NCBI RefSeq assembly: GCF_002266425.1
Contig: NZ_NPMN01000007.1
Location: forward strand, 1-64,000
Reading direction: 5' to 3'
DNA from: Tissierella sp. P1
GTDB taxonomy: Bacteria > Bacillota > Clostridia > Tissierellales > Tissierellaceae
DNA: 64,000 bases
In this document: positions 17,433 to 29,267 of the stretch, in pieces
How positions within the stretch are numbered: position 1 is the first letter of the stretch
Layout of the letters: each line of letters begins with the position of its first letter
The notes under the pieces: model-generated
The model's input: only the letters and a program-made list of their open reading frames with translations
What the model was told of the DNA's origin: nothing
Database searches by the model: none
Position numbers and translations under genes: made by a program

Positions 17433-17887
17433 TTGATATTTATTTTATCTGCCGTTATTATTTTATTAGACCAACTTAGTAAATCTGCTGCTATTAAGTA
17501 TTTGAAGGGTTCAGCTTCTTATAATATAATTCCTAATTTCTTTAGATTATCTTATGTTGAAAACTTTGGTGCGGCTTTTGGGATTTTACAGAATAAAAAA
17601 TATTTTTTATTATTATAACTTGTATAGTAATATTTTCTCTTTCCTTTTTTCTAATAAAAAATTATTATAAATTAAATATATTTATGAGACTTGGACTTGG
17701 AATGTTCTTGGGAGGTACCATAGGTAATTTCATTGATAGAGTTAGATTTGGTTATGTTGTAGATTTTATTAGCTTTAGGTTGTTTAACAAGTTTGAATTT
17801 CCCGTTTTTAATATAGCAGACATTTCCATAGTGGTAGGAACTTTTATAATATTAATTTTAGTACTTTTTGATAGGTATGAAATTTAG
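17433..17887 (+). CDS. lspA: Lipoprotein signal peptidase LspA, frameshifted
   Basis: LspA (signal peptidase II) cleaves prolipoprotein signal peptides in the membrane. The TTG start at 17433 follows TAGGAGGA. LDQLSKSAA, FRLSYVENFGAAFGILQNK, GGTIGNFIDRV and FNIADISI are all present, the last two holding the catalytic aspartates. The first frame stops at 17616-17618. One more T in the six-T run at 17603-17608 restores YFFIIITCIVIF and a 151-aa product of normal length. Probably a sequencing error. Confidence 0.9.
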
Positions 17888-17896
17888 GAGGTTATA

Positions 17897-19351
<1,455 letters not shown>

Positions 19352-19353
<2 letters not shown>

Positions 19354-19384
19354 AAAGGTAGAATCCTAGGATTCTACCTTTTTA
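19352..19384. terminator. Bidirectional terminator between pyrR and rqcH
   Basis: Perfect palindrome AAAAAGGTAGAAT-CCTAGG-ATTCTACCTTTTT between convergent genes. It overlaps the ends of both. Confidence 0.93.
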
Positions 19385-21141
19385 ATATTATCTACTAAAT
19401 CTCTAGAAGGATTTATAATCATAGTTTTAAAGTTTTCATATATTACCATTCCAGCTTTAGCATTTTTAGGTTTTTTGACGTTTTTTCTCTCTGTATAATC
19501 CACTGGTACATGATTTGAGTTTTTTCCTTTACTATAATATGCAGCTAATATCGCCGCCTCTTCTAAAGTAGAATCTGGAATAGTTTTACCTTCTTTCCCT
19601 ATAATCACATGACTGCCTGGCATATTTTGAACATGCAACCATAAATCATCTTTATGAGATAAACGAAGTGTTAAATAATCGTTTTGCTTGTTATTTTTTC
19701 CTACGTAAATATTAAATCCATCTTTTGAAATGTAATGAAGAGGATTAGAAACTGAATCATCTTTTTTCTTTTTCTTTTTTAAAGAACCTTTTATATAACC
19801 TTCACTGATTAATTCCTCTTTAATTTCATCTAACTCCTCAATTTCAGTTGAATTTTCTATACTCATAAGTACATTTTCTAGATATGAAACCTCATCTTCT
19901 GTCTCAGGTATTTGTCCTAACAGTAACTGATGGGCATTTTTCAGTTTTGAATATTTTTTATAATATTTCTGAGCATTTGCTACAGGAGATAGTTTTATAT
20001 CAAGAGGAACATTTAGCTTATTCATATTTTCATCATAGAAATTTTCAAGTTCTATAGTATTTGCTCCCCTAGGGACAACGTGAAGGTTAGCAGATAATAA
20101 ATCAGCATAAATCTTATATCTTTCCCTATCTTGGCTTTCTAGTAATTCTTCTTTTTGTTTTCCTAATTTATTTAATGTTCTATCTAATTTTACCTGAATT
20201 GATTTCCTAATGGATTGTGATTTTTGACTTATTCTATCTATAATATCTTTCCTGCGATAGAAATTATCTAAGAGTTTTGATATGGAATCAAATGAAAGCT
20301 TATTTTCTGCTCCGAATTGATTAATATCCATGGCGTGAAAAGCTACTATTTCGGTTTTATTATTATTTAAGACTGAAATAGGTGCGAATTCTTCCTTAGA
20401 TATTTGATTCATAAATTTATTAAAAGAAAGATATAAAGCATTCTTATCTTCTTCATACATACTACCAAGATTTCTATCTATATCTATATTTGCATCAAAG
20501 CATATCTCTCTACTTATCAATGGACTTAAACCTAGATAGCTAAAATAAAGAAATTTAAAACAAGGTAAATTTTTGTCTGATGAATTCATAAGGTCAAAGA
20601 AAACTTCTTTTGTAATATCTAAAGGATTAACCTTATCCTGTAGTGGCGGATATTCATAAACCATACCTGGTAATATCTGCCTAACTCTGCTCATATCTTC
20701 ATAAACTCTCTTTACTGAGTCTATTATTTTAAGTGAAGATTTATCTACTAATACAATATTGCTATGTTTGCCCATTACTTCAATGATTATTCTTTTTTCT
20801 GTAGGTTGGCCTAGTTCATCTATAGCCGATATATCAATAAAAACTACTCTATCTAAGTTAAATTGCTCAATATTTAATATTATTCCTCCAATAAGGTGTT
20901 TTCTTAGAAGCATACAAAACATAGGTGGTTCAGGAGGATTTTTCTTAGAATAATCTGTTAAATAAACTCGTGGATTATTACTACTAGCAGACATTATTAA
21001 TCTATAATTAATCCCCTTATTATGAATATGGATTAGAATTTCATCTTTCTCCTGCTGATAAACTTTATCAATTCTTCCTCCTACTAATTTTTCTTTTAAT
21101 TCTTTAACAACTGCTTTTGTTACAATACCATCAAATGCCAT
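19366..21141 (-). CDS. rqcH: RqcH (NFACT-family, FbpA-like) ribosome quality control factor
   Basis: RqcH binds stalled 50S subunits and recruits tRNA-Ala to add C-terminal alanine tails. The NFACT-N domain begins MAFDGIVTKAVVKELKEKLVGGRIDKVYQQ. A helical coiled coil lies around 300-440. The C-terminal NFACT-R (DUF814) domain contains SHKDDLWLHVQNMPGSHVII. Length 591 aa is normal. It is divergent from yicC and the only - strand housekeeping gene in this part. Confidence 0.93.
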   Translation of the reverse strand: MAFDGIVTKAVVKELKEKLVGGRIDKVYQQEKDEILIHIHNKGINYRLIMSASSNNPRVYLTDYSKKNPPEPPMFCMLLRKHLIGGIILNIEQFNLDRVVFIDISAIDELGQPTEKRIIIEVMGKHSNIVLVDKSSLKIIDSVKRVYEDMSRVRQILPGMVYEYPPLQDKVNPLDITKEVFFDLMNSSDKNLPCFKFLYFSYLGLSPLISREICFDANIDIDRNLGSMYEEDKNALYLSFNKFMNQISKEEFAPISVLNNNKTEIVAFHAMDINQFGAENKLSFDSISKLLDNFYRRKDIIDRISQKSQSIRKSIQVKLDRTLNKLGKQKEELLESQDRERYKIYADLLSANLHVVPRGANTIELENFYDENMNKLNVPLDIKLSPVANAQKYYKKYSKLKNAHQLLLGQIPETEDEVSYLENVLMSIENSTEIEELDEIKEELISEGYIKGSLKKKKKKDDSVSNPLHYISKDGFNIYVGKNNKQNDYLTLRLSHKDDLWLHVQNMPGSHVIIGKEGKTIPDSTLEEAAILAAYYSKGKNSNHVPVDYTERKNVKKPKNAKAGMVIYENFKTMIINPSRDLVDNIKKVES

Positions 21142-21321
21142 ATTAATTCCTCCAATATTAACTAAGACTACTAAGAGTATACCACTATATTAAGAAATAA
21201 TAAACTAAAAGGAATTAGAAAGAGAATATTAAAAATTTGTAATATATAGTAGATTAATATTAATATAAGATATATAATACTTAACTGTAATACAATAAGT
21301 GGTGAAAGAGAGGTGTTTATT

Positions 21322-22203
21322 ATGATTAAGAGTATGACAGGTTTTGGTAGAGGTGAATTTAGTAACGAATTCTATAATTTTAGGGTGGAAATAAAGGCTG
21401 TTAATCATAGATACAACGATATTATAGTCAAAATGCCTAGACATATTTCATATTTAGAAGAAAAAGTTAAAAAAATTATAAAAAAAGAGATTAGCAGAGG
21501 TAAGATTGATGTATATATCAATCTAGATTATATAAATGAATCAGCTATAGAAATTAAAGTTGATATTCCCTTGGCAAAAACCTATAAATCTGCTTTAGAA
21601 GGTTTATGTGAAGAATTGAATCTAGAGGATAATGTTAGATTATTTAATATACTAGGTTTATCTGAGATCATAAAAACAGAAAGAAAAGAATTAGATGAAG
21701 ATACTGCATGGACTTGTCTAAAAGAAGCATTAAATATAGCACTTAGAGATATTATGGGTATGAAAGTAGTAGAAGGGCAAGAATTAAAAAATGACATGAT
21801 TTCAAAATTAAATAGAATTGAAGCGATAGTATTGGAAGTAGAGAAAAGGTCTCCATTGGTTGTATTGGAGTATAAAGATAAGTTAAAAGAAAGAATTAGC
21901 GAATTGCTTGATAAGGACATTAGTATAGACGAGGATAGAATTACTTCTGAGGTAGTAATTTTTACAGATAAGAGTAATATTAATGAAGAGATCGTAAGGC
22001 TCAAATCTCATGTAAAACAATTTTTATCTATATTAGATGAAAAAGATTCGGTGGGAAGAAAGCTTGACTTTTTGATTCAAGAAATGAATAGAGAAATAAA
22101 TACAATTGGTTCAAAAGCAAATGACATGTTGATTTCTCAAAATGTAGTAGAGATAAAATCAGAATTAGAGAAAATAAGAGAACAAGTTCAAAACGTTGAG
22201 TAG
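21322..22203 (+). CDS. yicC: YicC-family endoribonuclease
   Basis: The N-terminus MIKSMTGFGRGE is the family hallmark, as is the C-terminal LDFLIQEMNREINTIGSKAND. YicC-family proteins are endoribonucleases implicated in RNA turnover. ATG 21322 follows AGAGGTG; a GTG at 21313 overlaps that site and is rejected. It heads yicC-remA-gmk-rpoZ-coaBC, a standard Firmicute order. Confidence 0.94.
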   Translation: MIKSMTGFGRGEFSNEFYNFRVEIKAVNHRYNDIIVKMPRHISYLEEKVKKIIKKEISRGKIDVYINLDYINESAIEIKVDIPLAKTYKSALEGLCEELNLEDNVRLFNILGLSEIIKTERKELDEDTAWTCLKEALNIALRDIMGMKVVEGQELKNDMISKLNRIEAIVLEVEKRSPLVVLEYKDKLKERISELLDKDISIDEDRITSEVVIFTDKSNINEEIVRLKSHVKQFLSILDEKDSVGRKLDFLIQEMNREINTIGSKANDMLISQNVVEIKSELEKIREQVQNVE

Positions 22204-22218
22204 TTAGGGAGGATGATT

Positions 22219-22476
22219 ATGTCAATAAAACTAATTAATATTGGTTTTGGAAATATTGTCTCAGCCAATAGGATAATAGCTGTAGTCAGCTCTGAATCTG
22301 CACCTATTAAAAGATTGATTCAAGAGGCTAGAGATAATGGACTTCTAATAGATGCAACTTATGGAAGAAGAACTAGAGCAGTTATAATTACAGATAGTCA
22401 GCATGTAATTTTGACACCTGTTCAGCCAGAGACGGTTGCAAATAGATTTCATGATAAAGAAGAACATACTGAATAA
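22219..22476 (+). CDS. remA: RemA-like DNA-binding regulator (DUF370)
   Basis: The 85-aa product begins [20 protein letters not shown] and contains [15 protein letters not shown] and [14 protein letters not shown], the conserved RemA core. In B. subtilis RemA activates matrix and osmoprotection genes; here the regulon is unknown. Start ATG 22219 lies six bases after GGGAGG. Confidence 0.93.
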   Translation: MSIKLINIGFGNIVSANRIIAVVSSESAPIKRLIQEARDNGLLIDATYGRRTRAVIITDSQHVILTPVQPETVANRFHDKEEHTE

Positions 22477-22501
22477 TTAATATAGAAAGTTGGAGATACA
22501 A

Positions 22502-23116
22502 ATGTCAAAAGGTTTTTTACTTATTATTTCAGGTCCTGCTGGTACTGGCAAAGGTACCGTATGTAAAGCATTATTAGAAAGAAATAAAGATATAATATAT
22601 TCTATTTCTGCAACTACAAGAAAACCAAGGGTTGGAGAAGTGGAAGGCGTTAATTACTTTTTCATAGATGAAGAAGAGTTTAAGAGGATGGAGAAGAATG
22701 ATGAATTTTTAGAGCATGCCTATGTACACACCAATTATTATGGAACCCCTAAGAAATTTGTTATGGATGAAGTCAACAAAGGGGAGATTGTTTTACTTGA
22801 AATAGATGTACAAGGAGCTTTGCAAATTAAGAACAATTACTCTGAAGCAGTATTTGTATTCCTTTTACCTCCAACAATGGAGGAATTGAAGAATAGAATA
22901 GTTAAAAGAGGAACAGAAACTGAAGAGGATATAAATAGAAGATTTGAAAATGCCTTTAAAGAATTAGACTTCGTAGGCAAATATGATTACTTTGTCGTAA
23001 ATGACAAGATAGAAGATGCTGTATCAGATATTGAAACAATAATAAAGGCGGAAAAATTAAGGGTAAAGAGACATTCTGATATTAAAGATAAAGTTATTTC
23101 ACAGGGAGGTAAATAA
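22502..23116 (+). CDS. gmk: Guanylate kinase
   Basis: Gmk converts GMP to GDP. The P-loop is SGPAGTGKGTV near residue 10. SISATTRKPRVGEVEGVNYFF and LLEIDVQGALQIK form the GMP-binding and core motifs. About 204 aa. The preceding TTGGAG acts as ribosome site for ATG 22502. Confidence 0.96.
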   Translation: MSKGFLLIISGPAGTGKGTVCKALLERNKDIIYSISATTRKPRVGEVEGVNYFFIDEEEFKRMEKNDEFLEHAYVHTNYYGTPKKFVMDEVNKGEIVLLEIDVQGALQIKNNYSEAVFVFLLPPTMEELKNRIVKRGTETEEDINRRFENAFKELDFVGKYDYFVVNDKIEDAVSDIETIIKAEKLRVKRHSDIKDKVISQGGK

Positions 23117-23117
23117 T

Positions 23118-23327
23118 ATGTTAAATCCATCTTTTAATGAATTAGGGAAAAGGGGAGATAGTAGGTATACACTGGTTATGCTTACGGCTAAGAGGGCTAG
23201 AAAAATTATTGAAGGAGCTGAGCCACTAGTTGAAACCAATTCTAAAAAACCAGTGAGTATTGCTTTGGAGGAAGTTTTAGAGGGGAAGATAACTTATACT
23301 AGGCCACCTATAAATAGTATAAAGTAG
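23118..23327 (+). CDS. rpoZ: RNA polymerase omega subunit
   Basis: A 69-aa protein with RYTLVMLTAKRARKIIEGAEPLVETNSKKPVSIALEEVLEGKI, the omega core that supports beta-prime folding. It starts 1 bp after the gmk stop, its usual neighbour. Confidence 0.95.
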   Translation: MLNPSFNELGKRGDSRYTLVMLTAKRARKIIEGAEPLVETNSKKPVSIALEEVLEGKITYTRPPINSIK

Positions 23328-23338
23328 GAGGTAATTAT

Positions 23339-24544
23339 ATGCTAAAGGGTAAAACCATTATACTTGGAGTTACAGGAGGAATTGCTGTATATAAAGCTGC
23401 TGATATTGTTAGTAGGTTAAAAAAACTCCATGCCAATGTTGAAGTTATTATGACAGAAGGAGCTACTGAATTTGTCACTCCCTTAACTTTTCAAACTATG
23501 TCGGGAAATGTAGTTCATAGAGAAATGTTTAGTGAGATTACAAGCTATGATGTAGAACATATATCACTTGCACAAAAAGCAGATATTATTTTAATGGCTC
23601 CAGCAACTGCAAATACTATAGGTAAAATAGCCAATGGTATAGCTGATAATCTATTGACTACAGTGGTGATGGCCTCTACAGCTAAGATAATATTTGCACC
23701 TGCTATGAATACTAAGATGTATCAAAATCCTATTGTAAAGGAAAATATAAATAGGTTAAAAAGTCTTGGGTATAGTTTTATTCAACCAGGAGCAGGACGG
23801 CTTGCCTGTGGAGATTATGGTGAGGGAAAAATGGCAGAGCCGGTAGATATTGTAGAATATATTATTGATAATCTTGTAGAAAAAGATCTATCTGGAAGGA
23901 AGATAGTTGTGACTGCTGGACCAACAATAGAACCCTTAGATCCTGTTAGATATATGACTAATCATTCAAGTGGAAAAATGGGATATAGCATAGCTAAGGA
24001 AGCTGTATCTAGAGGTGCAGAAGTTGTGTTGATCTCTGGGCATACATCCATTACTCCGCCAAAAGAAGTTGAACTTGTCAAAGTAAAAACCACAGAAGAT
24101 ATGTTAAAGGCAGTTGCTAAGCATTTTGATTCCTGTGATGTATTAATAAAATCTGCTGCTCCTGTTGATTATAAGCCTGAGACTGGTCCTACTAAGATAA
24201 AGAAAAAAGAAAATGAAGAAGATGAATTAATCATTAAATATGTTAAAAATCCAGATATAGCAGCTTACTTTGGTAAACAAAAAAAACATCAGGTTATGGT
24301 TGGATTTGCAGCCGAAACTAATGATTTAGATAGATATGCACTAGAAAAATTAAAAAAGAAAAATTTTGATTTTATAGTAGCAAATGATTTAACAAAAGAA
24401 GGGGCAGGCTTTGATGTTGATACTAATATAGTGACTATAATTGATAATGAAGGTATAAAGACCAATTATCCAATGATGAATAAAAGAGAAGTTGCAAGAG
24501 TCATAGTGGATAAGGTAAAATATATATTAGATAATAAAAGCTAG
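23339..24544 (+). CDS. coaBC: Bifunctional CoaBC (phosphopantothenoylcysteine synthetase/decarboxylase)
   Basis: CoaBC performs the second and third steps of coenzyme A synthesis from phosphopantothenate. The flavin-dependent CoaC half has GVTGGIAVYKAADIVSRL, HISLAQKAD and FAPAMNTKMY. The CoaB half starts near residue 185 with VVTAGPTIEPLDPVRYMTNHSSGKMG. 401 aa. CoaD, the next CoA enzyme, is at 45578. Confidence 0.96.
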   Translation: MLKGKTIILGVTGGIAVYKAADIVSRLKKLHANVEVIMTEGATEFVTPLTFQTMSGNVVHREMFSEITSYDVEHISLAQKADIILMAPATANTIGKIANGIADNLLTTVVMASTAKIIFAPAMNTKMYQNPIVKENINRLKSLGYSFIQPGAGRLACGDYGEGKMAEPVDIVEYIIDNLVEKDLSGRKIVVTAGPTIEPLDPVRYMTNHSSGKMGYSIAKEAVSRGAEVVLISGHTSITPPKEVELVKVKTTEDMLKAVAKHFDSCDVLIKSAAPVDYKPETGPTKIKKKENEEDELIIKYVKNPDIAAYFGKQKKHQVMVGFAAETNDLDRYALEKLKKKNFDFIVANDLTKEGAGFDVDTNIVTIIDNEGIKTNYPMMNKREVARVIVDKVKYILDNKS

Positions 24545-24565
24545 ATTGCACTATCTAGCTTTTAA
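24535..24565 (+). terminator. Terminator overlapping the coaBC stop
   Basis: AAAAGCTAGA/TCTAGCTTTT inverted repeat with TTGCACTA loop. Its T tract is short, so readthrough into priA is possible. Confidence 0.7.
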
Positions 24566-24591
24566 TATTCACTACAAAAGGAATGATTAAT

Positions 24592-27062
24592 TTGAATAAG
24601 AAATATGCACAAATTATAGTAAATAATAGAGCATCGCAGGTTGATCGACCATATACATATATTGTTGATGATGATTTAAAAGATATTGTGAAAGAAGGTA
24701 TGAGAGTAATAATCCCATTTGGGAAAGGGAATAAACTAATAAAAGGAATTGTAGTTCAAATTATTGATTATTGGAATGATGAATATAGTCTAAAAAAAGT
24801 TGTTGATGTATTAGATGATAAGCCTTTAATCTCGAAGGAACTAATAGACCTAAGTACTTGGATGAAGGAATACTATTTATCATCCTATATAGATGCTTTT
24901 CAGCCAGTACTGCCTCCGGGAGACTTTAAAGAAGTAAATACATTTGTAGAGAAAGTAGAAGATTACTATAATAAGGATATAAATGAGGATGAATTAAAGA
25001 TTATTTCTTATTTAGATATTAATGGAAAAATATTATTAGAAGATTTAAAGAAAAACTTAAAGCTTCCTAATATTAATAAAACATTAAATTCTTTAGAAAA
25101 TAGAGGGATTATAGAAACTACAATAGATATAAAAACAAAAATAGATAGGAAGCTGGAAAAATGGGTTAAACTCTTACAAAGAGAACTTTCTTTGCTAGAG
25201 ATGTATGATAGTATTGGAACAAGAGCTGTTAGACAAAGAGAGATAATCCAGTTTCTCTATGAAGTAAAAGATATTTCTTTTAAGGAACTTTCAGAGAAGA
25301 TGAATACAACATTATCTACAATAAAAGCAATAGAAAAGAAAGGATTATTAAAGATATATGAAAAAGAAGTTAATAGAGATCCAATAAAAAAGGATATTAG
25401 TGATTATAAAAAACATGATCTATCAGTTGCCCAAAGAAAAGTTTTTGATAGAATTGTAAGATCATTTAATAAGGAGAACGAGGAGAATAAGTTTTTAATT
25501 CATGGAGTAACAGGAAGTGGAAAAACAGAAATATACCTGCAGCTCGTTGAAGAAATGATAAAAAATGAAAAGGGTTCTATTATACTTGTTCCAGAGATAT
25601 CCCTTACTCCTCAGACTATTGATAGGTTTGTTGGTAGGTTTGGAGATTTAGTGGCTGTATTACATAGTAGGTTATCTTATGGAGAAAGGTTTGACCAGTG
25701 GAGAAGAATAAAAGAGGGGAAGGTTAAAATAGTTGTAGGTGCTAGGTCTGCTGTATTTGCTCCTTTTAAAAAACTAGGACTTATAATTATTGATGAGGAA
25801 CACGAAGCCACATATAAATCATCTCAAAATCCTAAATATAATACTGTTGAAGTTGCAGCTAAAAGAGTTGATATTGAAAATGCATTTTTGGTAATGGGTT
25901 CAGCTACACCTTCCTTAGAAACTTACTATAATAGTTTAAATGGGAATTTAAGGCTTTTAGAATTACAAGAAAGAGTAAATAAATATGCATTGCCAGAGGT
26001 AATAGTAGTAGATATGAGAGAAGAGTTAAGTAATGGTAATAAATCTATATTTAGTGAAGAATTATATGATTCCATATGTAAAAATTTAAAAAATGGAAAA
26101 CAAACCATATTGTTTTTAAATAGAAGAGGATTTTCTACTTTTGTATCATGCAGAAATTGTGGATATGTGGTAAAATGTGATAATTGTGATATATCAATGA
26201 CATATCATAGAAATATGAATAAATTAAGATGTCATTATTGCGGTTTAGCTATAAACCTCCAAACATTTGCCCTGTGTGTAAATCTAACTATATTAAATAT
26301 TTTGGTATAGGGACTGAAAAGGTAGAAGAACTTACAAAAGAGTTATTTCCAAATGCTAGAATAGCTAGAATGGACATGGATACTACGACAGGAAAAGGAA
26401 GCCATGAATCAATTTTAGAAGATATGAAAAATGGTAAAATAGATATTCTAATTGGGACACAGATGATTTCAAAAGGATTAGATTTTGAAAATGTAACCTT
26501 AGTAGGCATAATAGCTGCTGATACCACTTTGAATTTGCCAGACTTTAGATCGCCGGAACGTGCTTTTCAATTGGTTACACAGGTAGCTGGAAGAGCTGGA
26601 AGGGGAGATTATAACGGTAAGGTCATACTGCAAACTTATAATCCCGAGCATTATAGTATCCAATTTTCTAAGGAACATGATTATAAAAGTTTTTATAATA
26701 CAGAAATATCCTTGAGACAAGAGTTTTTATATCCTCCTTTTTTAGACCTTATTAGTTTGCTTATATATGGAGAAAATAATAATAAAGTTGCATCTATAGC
26801 TAAGGCGGTATATAATTTACTTGTTGAAGAATCGAAGTGGATTGAAAGAGAAATATTAAATAATCATATTATCGGGCCATATCCTGCGCCTTTAGAAAAG
26901 ATTAAAAATAATTTTAGATGGCAAATACTCATTAAATCTAAAAAAGAAGATATAAATAGTTTAAAAACTCTTTTAAAAAGGGTATGTATAGATAATAAAT
27001 ATAAATTAAAAATAGATGATGTAAAATTTAGCATTGACATTGACCCAAATTCTATACTATAG
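24592..27062 (+). CDS. priA: Primosomal helicase PriA, frameshifted
   Basis: PriA reloads the replisome at stalled forks. Helicase motifs: [13 protein letters not shown] (Walker A), [25 protein letters not shown] and [25 protein letters not shown] (zinc cysteines). The frame breaks within the zinc-binding [20 protein letters not shown]. One missing T at 26250 explains it, and the second frame then runs to 27062 with [18 protein letters not shown] and QVAGRAGRG. The repaired length is about 823 aa. I choose TTG 24592 because AAAAGGA directly abuts ATG 24583. Probably a sequencing error. Confidence 0.9.
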
Positions 27063-27073
27063 GAGGAATACAA

Positions 27074-27556
27074 ATGGCATTACGTGAAATAAGACTATAT
27101 AATGATCCAATCTTGAGAAAAAAATCTAAGGAAATTACAGAAATTACAGATAGAATAAAAATTCTTTTAGATGATATGATAGAAACAATGAATGAGGCGG
27201 AAGGAGTTGGATTAGCGGCTCCACAGGTAGGCGTTCTCAGACGTGTAGTAGTCATAGATGTAGGTGAAGGTCCAATCAAACTCATAAATCCAGTTATACT
27301 AGAAATGCAAGGTGAAGAGATTGATATAGAAGGATGTTTATCTGTACCTGGTCGTTCTGGTACAGTAAGTAGACCAGCATGGGTTAAAATAAAATATACA
27401 GATGTAGATGGAAAAGGTAAAATATTAGAAGGAAGAGGACTATTAGCAAGAGCTATCTGCCATGAAATTGATCACTTAGAGGGGATTTTATATACAGATA
27501 AGATAATTGAAGAAGTAGAAATAGAAGAAGATGAAGATTTAAGTAATGAGGTGTAA
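27074..27556 (+). CDS. def: Peptide deformylase
   Basis: Def removes the formyl group from nascent proteins. The three motifs [18 protein letters not shown] and HEIDHLEG supply the metal-binding Cys and two His. 160 aa. It is followed 2 bp later by fmt, the enzyme that adds the formyl group. Confidence 0.97.
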   Translation: MALREIRLYNDPILRKKSKEITEITDRIKILLDDMIETMNEAEGVGLAAPQVGVLRRVVVIDVGEGPIKLINPVILEMQGEEIDIEGCLSVPGRSGTVSRPAWVKIKYTDVDGKGKILEGRGLLARAICHEIDHLEGILYTDKIIEEVEIEEDEDLSNEV

Positions 27557-27558
27557 GT

Positions 27559-28488
27559 ATGAAGATTATATTTATGGGAACTCCTAATTTTGCTGTACCT
27601 ACTTTGGAATCCTTATTTTCAAAAGAATATTCTATAGAATTAGTTATAACACAAAAAGACAAACCTAAAGGGAGAGGAAAGAAAGTTCAGTACACTCCAG
27701 TAAAGGAAAAGGCATTAGAACTAGGATTAGAAGTTTATCAACCTGATTCTATCAACGATCTAGAAGCTATTAGTAAAATTAAATCAATAAATCCAGATTT
27801 CATTGTTGTTGTTGCCTATGGACAAATATTAAAAAGAGATATTCTAGAAATTCCTAAATATGGATGCTACAATGTTCATGCATCATTATTGCCTAAATAT
27901 AGAGGTGCAGCTCCTATAAATTGGGCAATAATAAATGGTGAAGAAAAAACGGGAGTTACTATTATGGAAATGGAAGAAGGACTAGATACTGGAGATATGG
28001 TACTGTGGAAATCAATTCCAATCACTTCAGATGATGATTTTCCTAGTATACATGATAAATTATCTATATTAGGAGGAGATTTAATAGTTGAAGCTCTAGA
28101 AGGTATTAAAAATGGAGTATTAACTAAGACTATTCAAAATCATAGTTTGTCAACATATGCTCATATGTTAGATAAGCATATGGGTAGAATAAATTGGAAT
28201 GATAAAGGGGAAAATATCATAAATTTAATTAGAGGACTAAAACCTTGGCCTTCTGGATATACACAATACCAAGATGAAATTATAAAGATACACAAAGCAA
28301 GTCTAACAGATAAAGTCAAAGAAGGAAATAATGGTGAGATAATAAAGGTAGACAAAGAAGGCATATATGTAAATACACAGGATAAAATTGTTATCTTAGA
28401 AGAAATTCAATTTCCTGGGAAGAAGAAATTAAAAGTAGAAGAATATTTGAGAGGAAACTCTATAGAAGAAGGTATTATTTTAAAATAG
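27559..28488 (+). CDS. fmt: Methionyl-tRNA formyltransferase
   Basis: Fmt formylates initiator Met-tRNA. MGTPNFAVPTLESL at the N-terminus, VVAYGQILKRDIL, and NVHASLLPKYRGAAPINWAIINGE with its catalytic Asn/His are visible, with the OB-like C-terminal domain after residue 205. 309 aa, operonic with def. Confidence 0.97.
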   Translation: MKIIFMGTPNFAVPTLESLFSKEYSIELVITQKDKPKGRGKKVQYTPVKEKALELGLEVYQPDSINDLEAISKIKSINPDFIVVVAYGQILKRDILEIPKYGCYNVHASLLPKYRGAAPINWAIINGEEKTGVTIMEMEEGLDTGDMVLWKSIPITSDDDFPSIHDKLSILGGDLIVEALEGIKNGVLTKTIQNHSLSTYAHMLDKHMGRINWNDKGENIINLIRGLKPWPSGYTQYQDEIIKIHKASLTDKVKEGNNGEIIKVDKEGIYVNTQDKIVILEEIQFPGKKKLKVEEYLRGNSIEEGIILK

Positions 28489-28507
28489 ATAAGAGAGGAG
28501 AATTGGA

Positions 28508-29206
28508 ATGATAGGAAATTATTATGGTGGTGAATATTATAGTTCATGGATATTATTTGTTCTTCCTGCAATGCTATTTGCTTCCTATGCTCAGCTTAAG
28601 ATTAGCTCAGCATTCAATAAATATTCTAAAGTCTCTAGCGGAACAGGATATACTGGTGCTCAAATTGCAAGGATGATATTAGATAGGAATGGACTCCACG
28701 ATGTTAGAGTTGAACAAGTGGGGGGGAAATTGACAGATCATTATGATCCTAGGACTAAGGTTGTAAGATTATCCAGTTCTATTTATGGAGGAAATAGTAT
28801 TGCTTCTATGAGTGTATCTGCCCATGAAGTAGGTCATGCTATTCAGCATGCTGAAGGGTATTTTCCATTAATTCTTAGAAATAATATAGCACCGATTGCA
28901 AATATTGGTTCAAGGCTTGTATGGTTATTTATTTTTATTGGATTTGCAATATCTCCATTTTTCATTGAGCTTGGAATTGCCTTGTTTTTAGCTGTAGTGC
29001 TATTCCAAATTGTAACACTACCTGTAGAATTTAATGCAAGTAGTAGAGCATTAGTTCAATTGGAAAATGGGATTATGGAAAGAGATAAGATTAAACCAGC
29101 AAAAGATGTATTAAAAGCTGCCGCATTAACTTATGTAGCTGCAACATTAGTGGCTATTGGAGAACTTCTTAGGTTATTAGCATTAACAAGTAGAAGAAGA
29201 GACTAG
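28508..29206 (+). CDS. YugP-type membrane zinc metallopeptidase
   Basis: The 232-aa protein has an N-terminal helix, SVSAHEVGHAIQHAEGY with a zinc HExxH motif (about residues 106-110), and two or three further membrane helices. It is the neutral zinc metallopeptidase family PF04298 (B. subtilis YugP). In clostridia it is regularly located between fmt and rsmB. Substrate unknown. Confidence 0.9.
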   Translation: MIGNYYGGEYYSSWILFVLPAMLFASYAQLKISSAFNKYSKVSSGTGYTGAQIARMILDRNGLHDVRVEQVGGKLTDHYDPRTKVVRLSSSIYGGNSIASMSVSAHEVGHAIQHAEGYFPLILRNNIAPIANIGSRLVWLFIFIGFAISPFFIELGIALFLAVVLFQIVTLPVEFNASSRALVQLENGIMERDKIKPAKDVLKAAALTYVAATLVAIGELLRLLALTSRRRD

Positions 29207-29212
29207 GAATTT

Positions 29213-29236
29213 GGGGGATAAGTCCCCCTTTTTTTT
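29213..29236 (+). terminator. Terminator between yugP-like gene and rsmB
   Basis: GGGGGA/TCCCCC stem, TAAG loop, eight T. Confidence 0.88.
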
Positions 29237-29267
29237 GAATATTATTAGAAAATACAGAGGTGTTAGA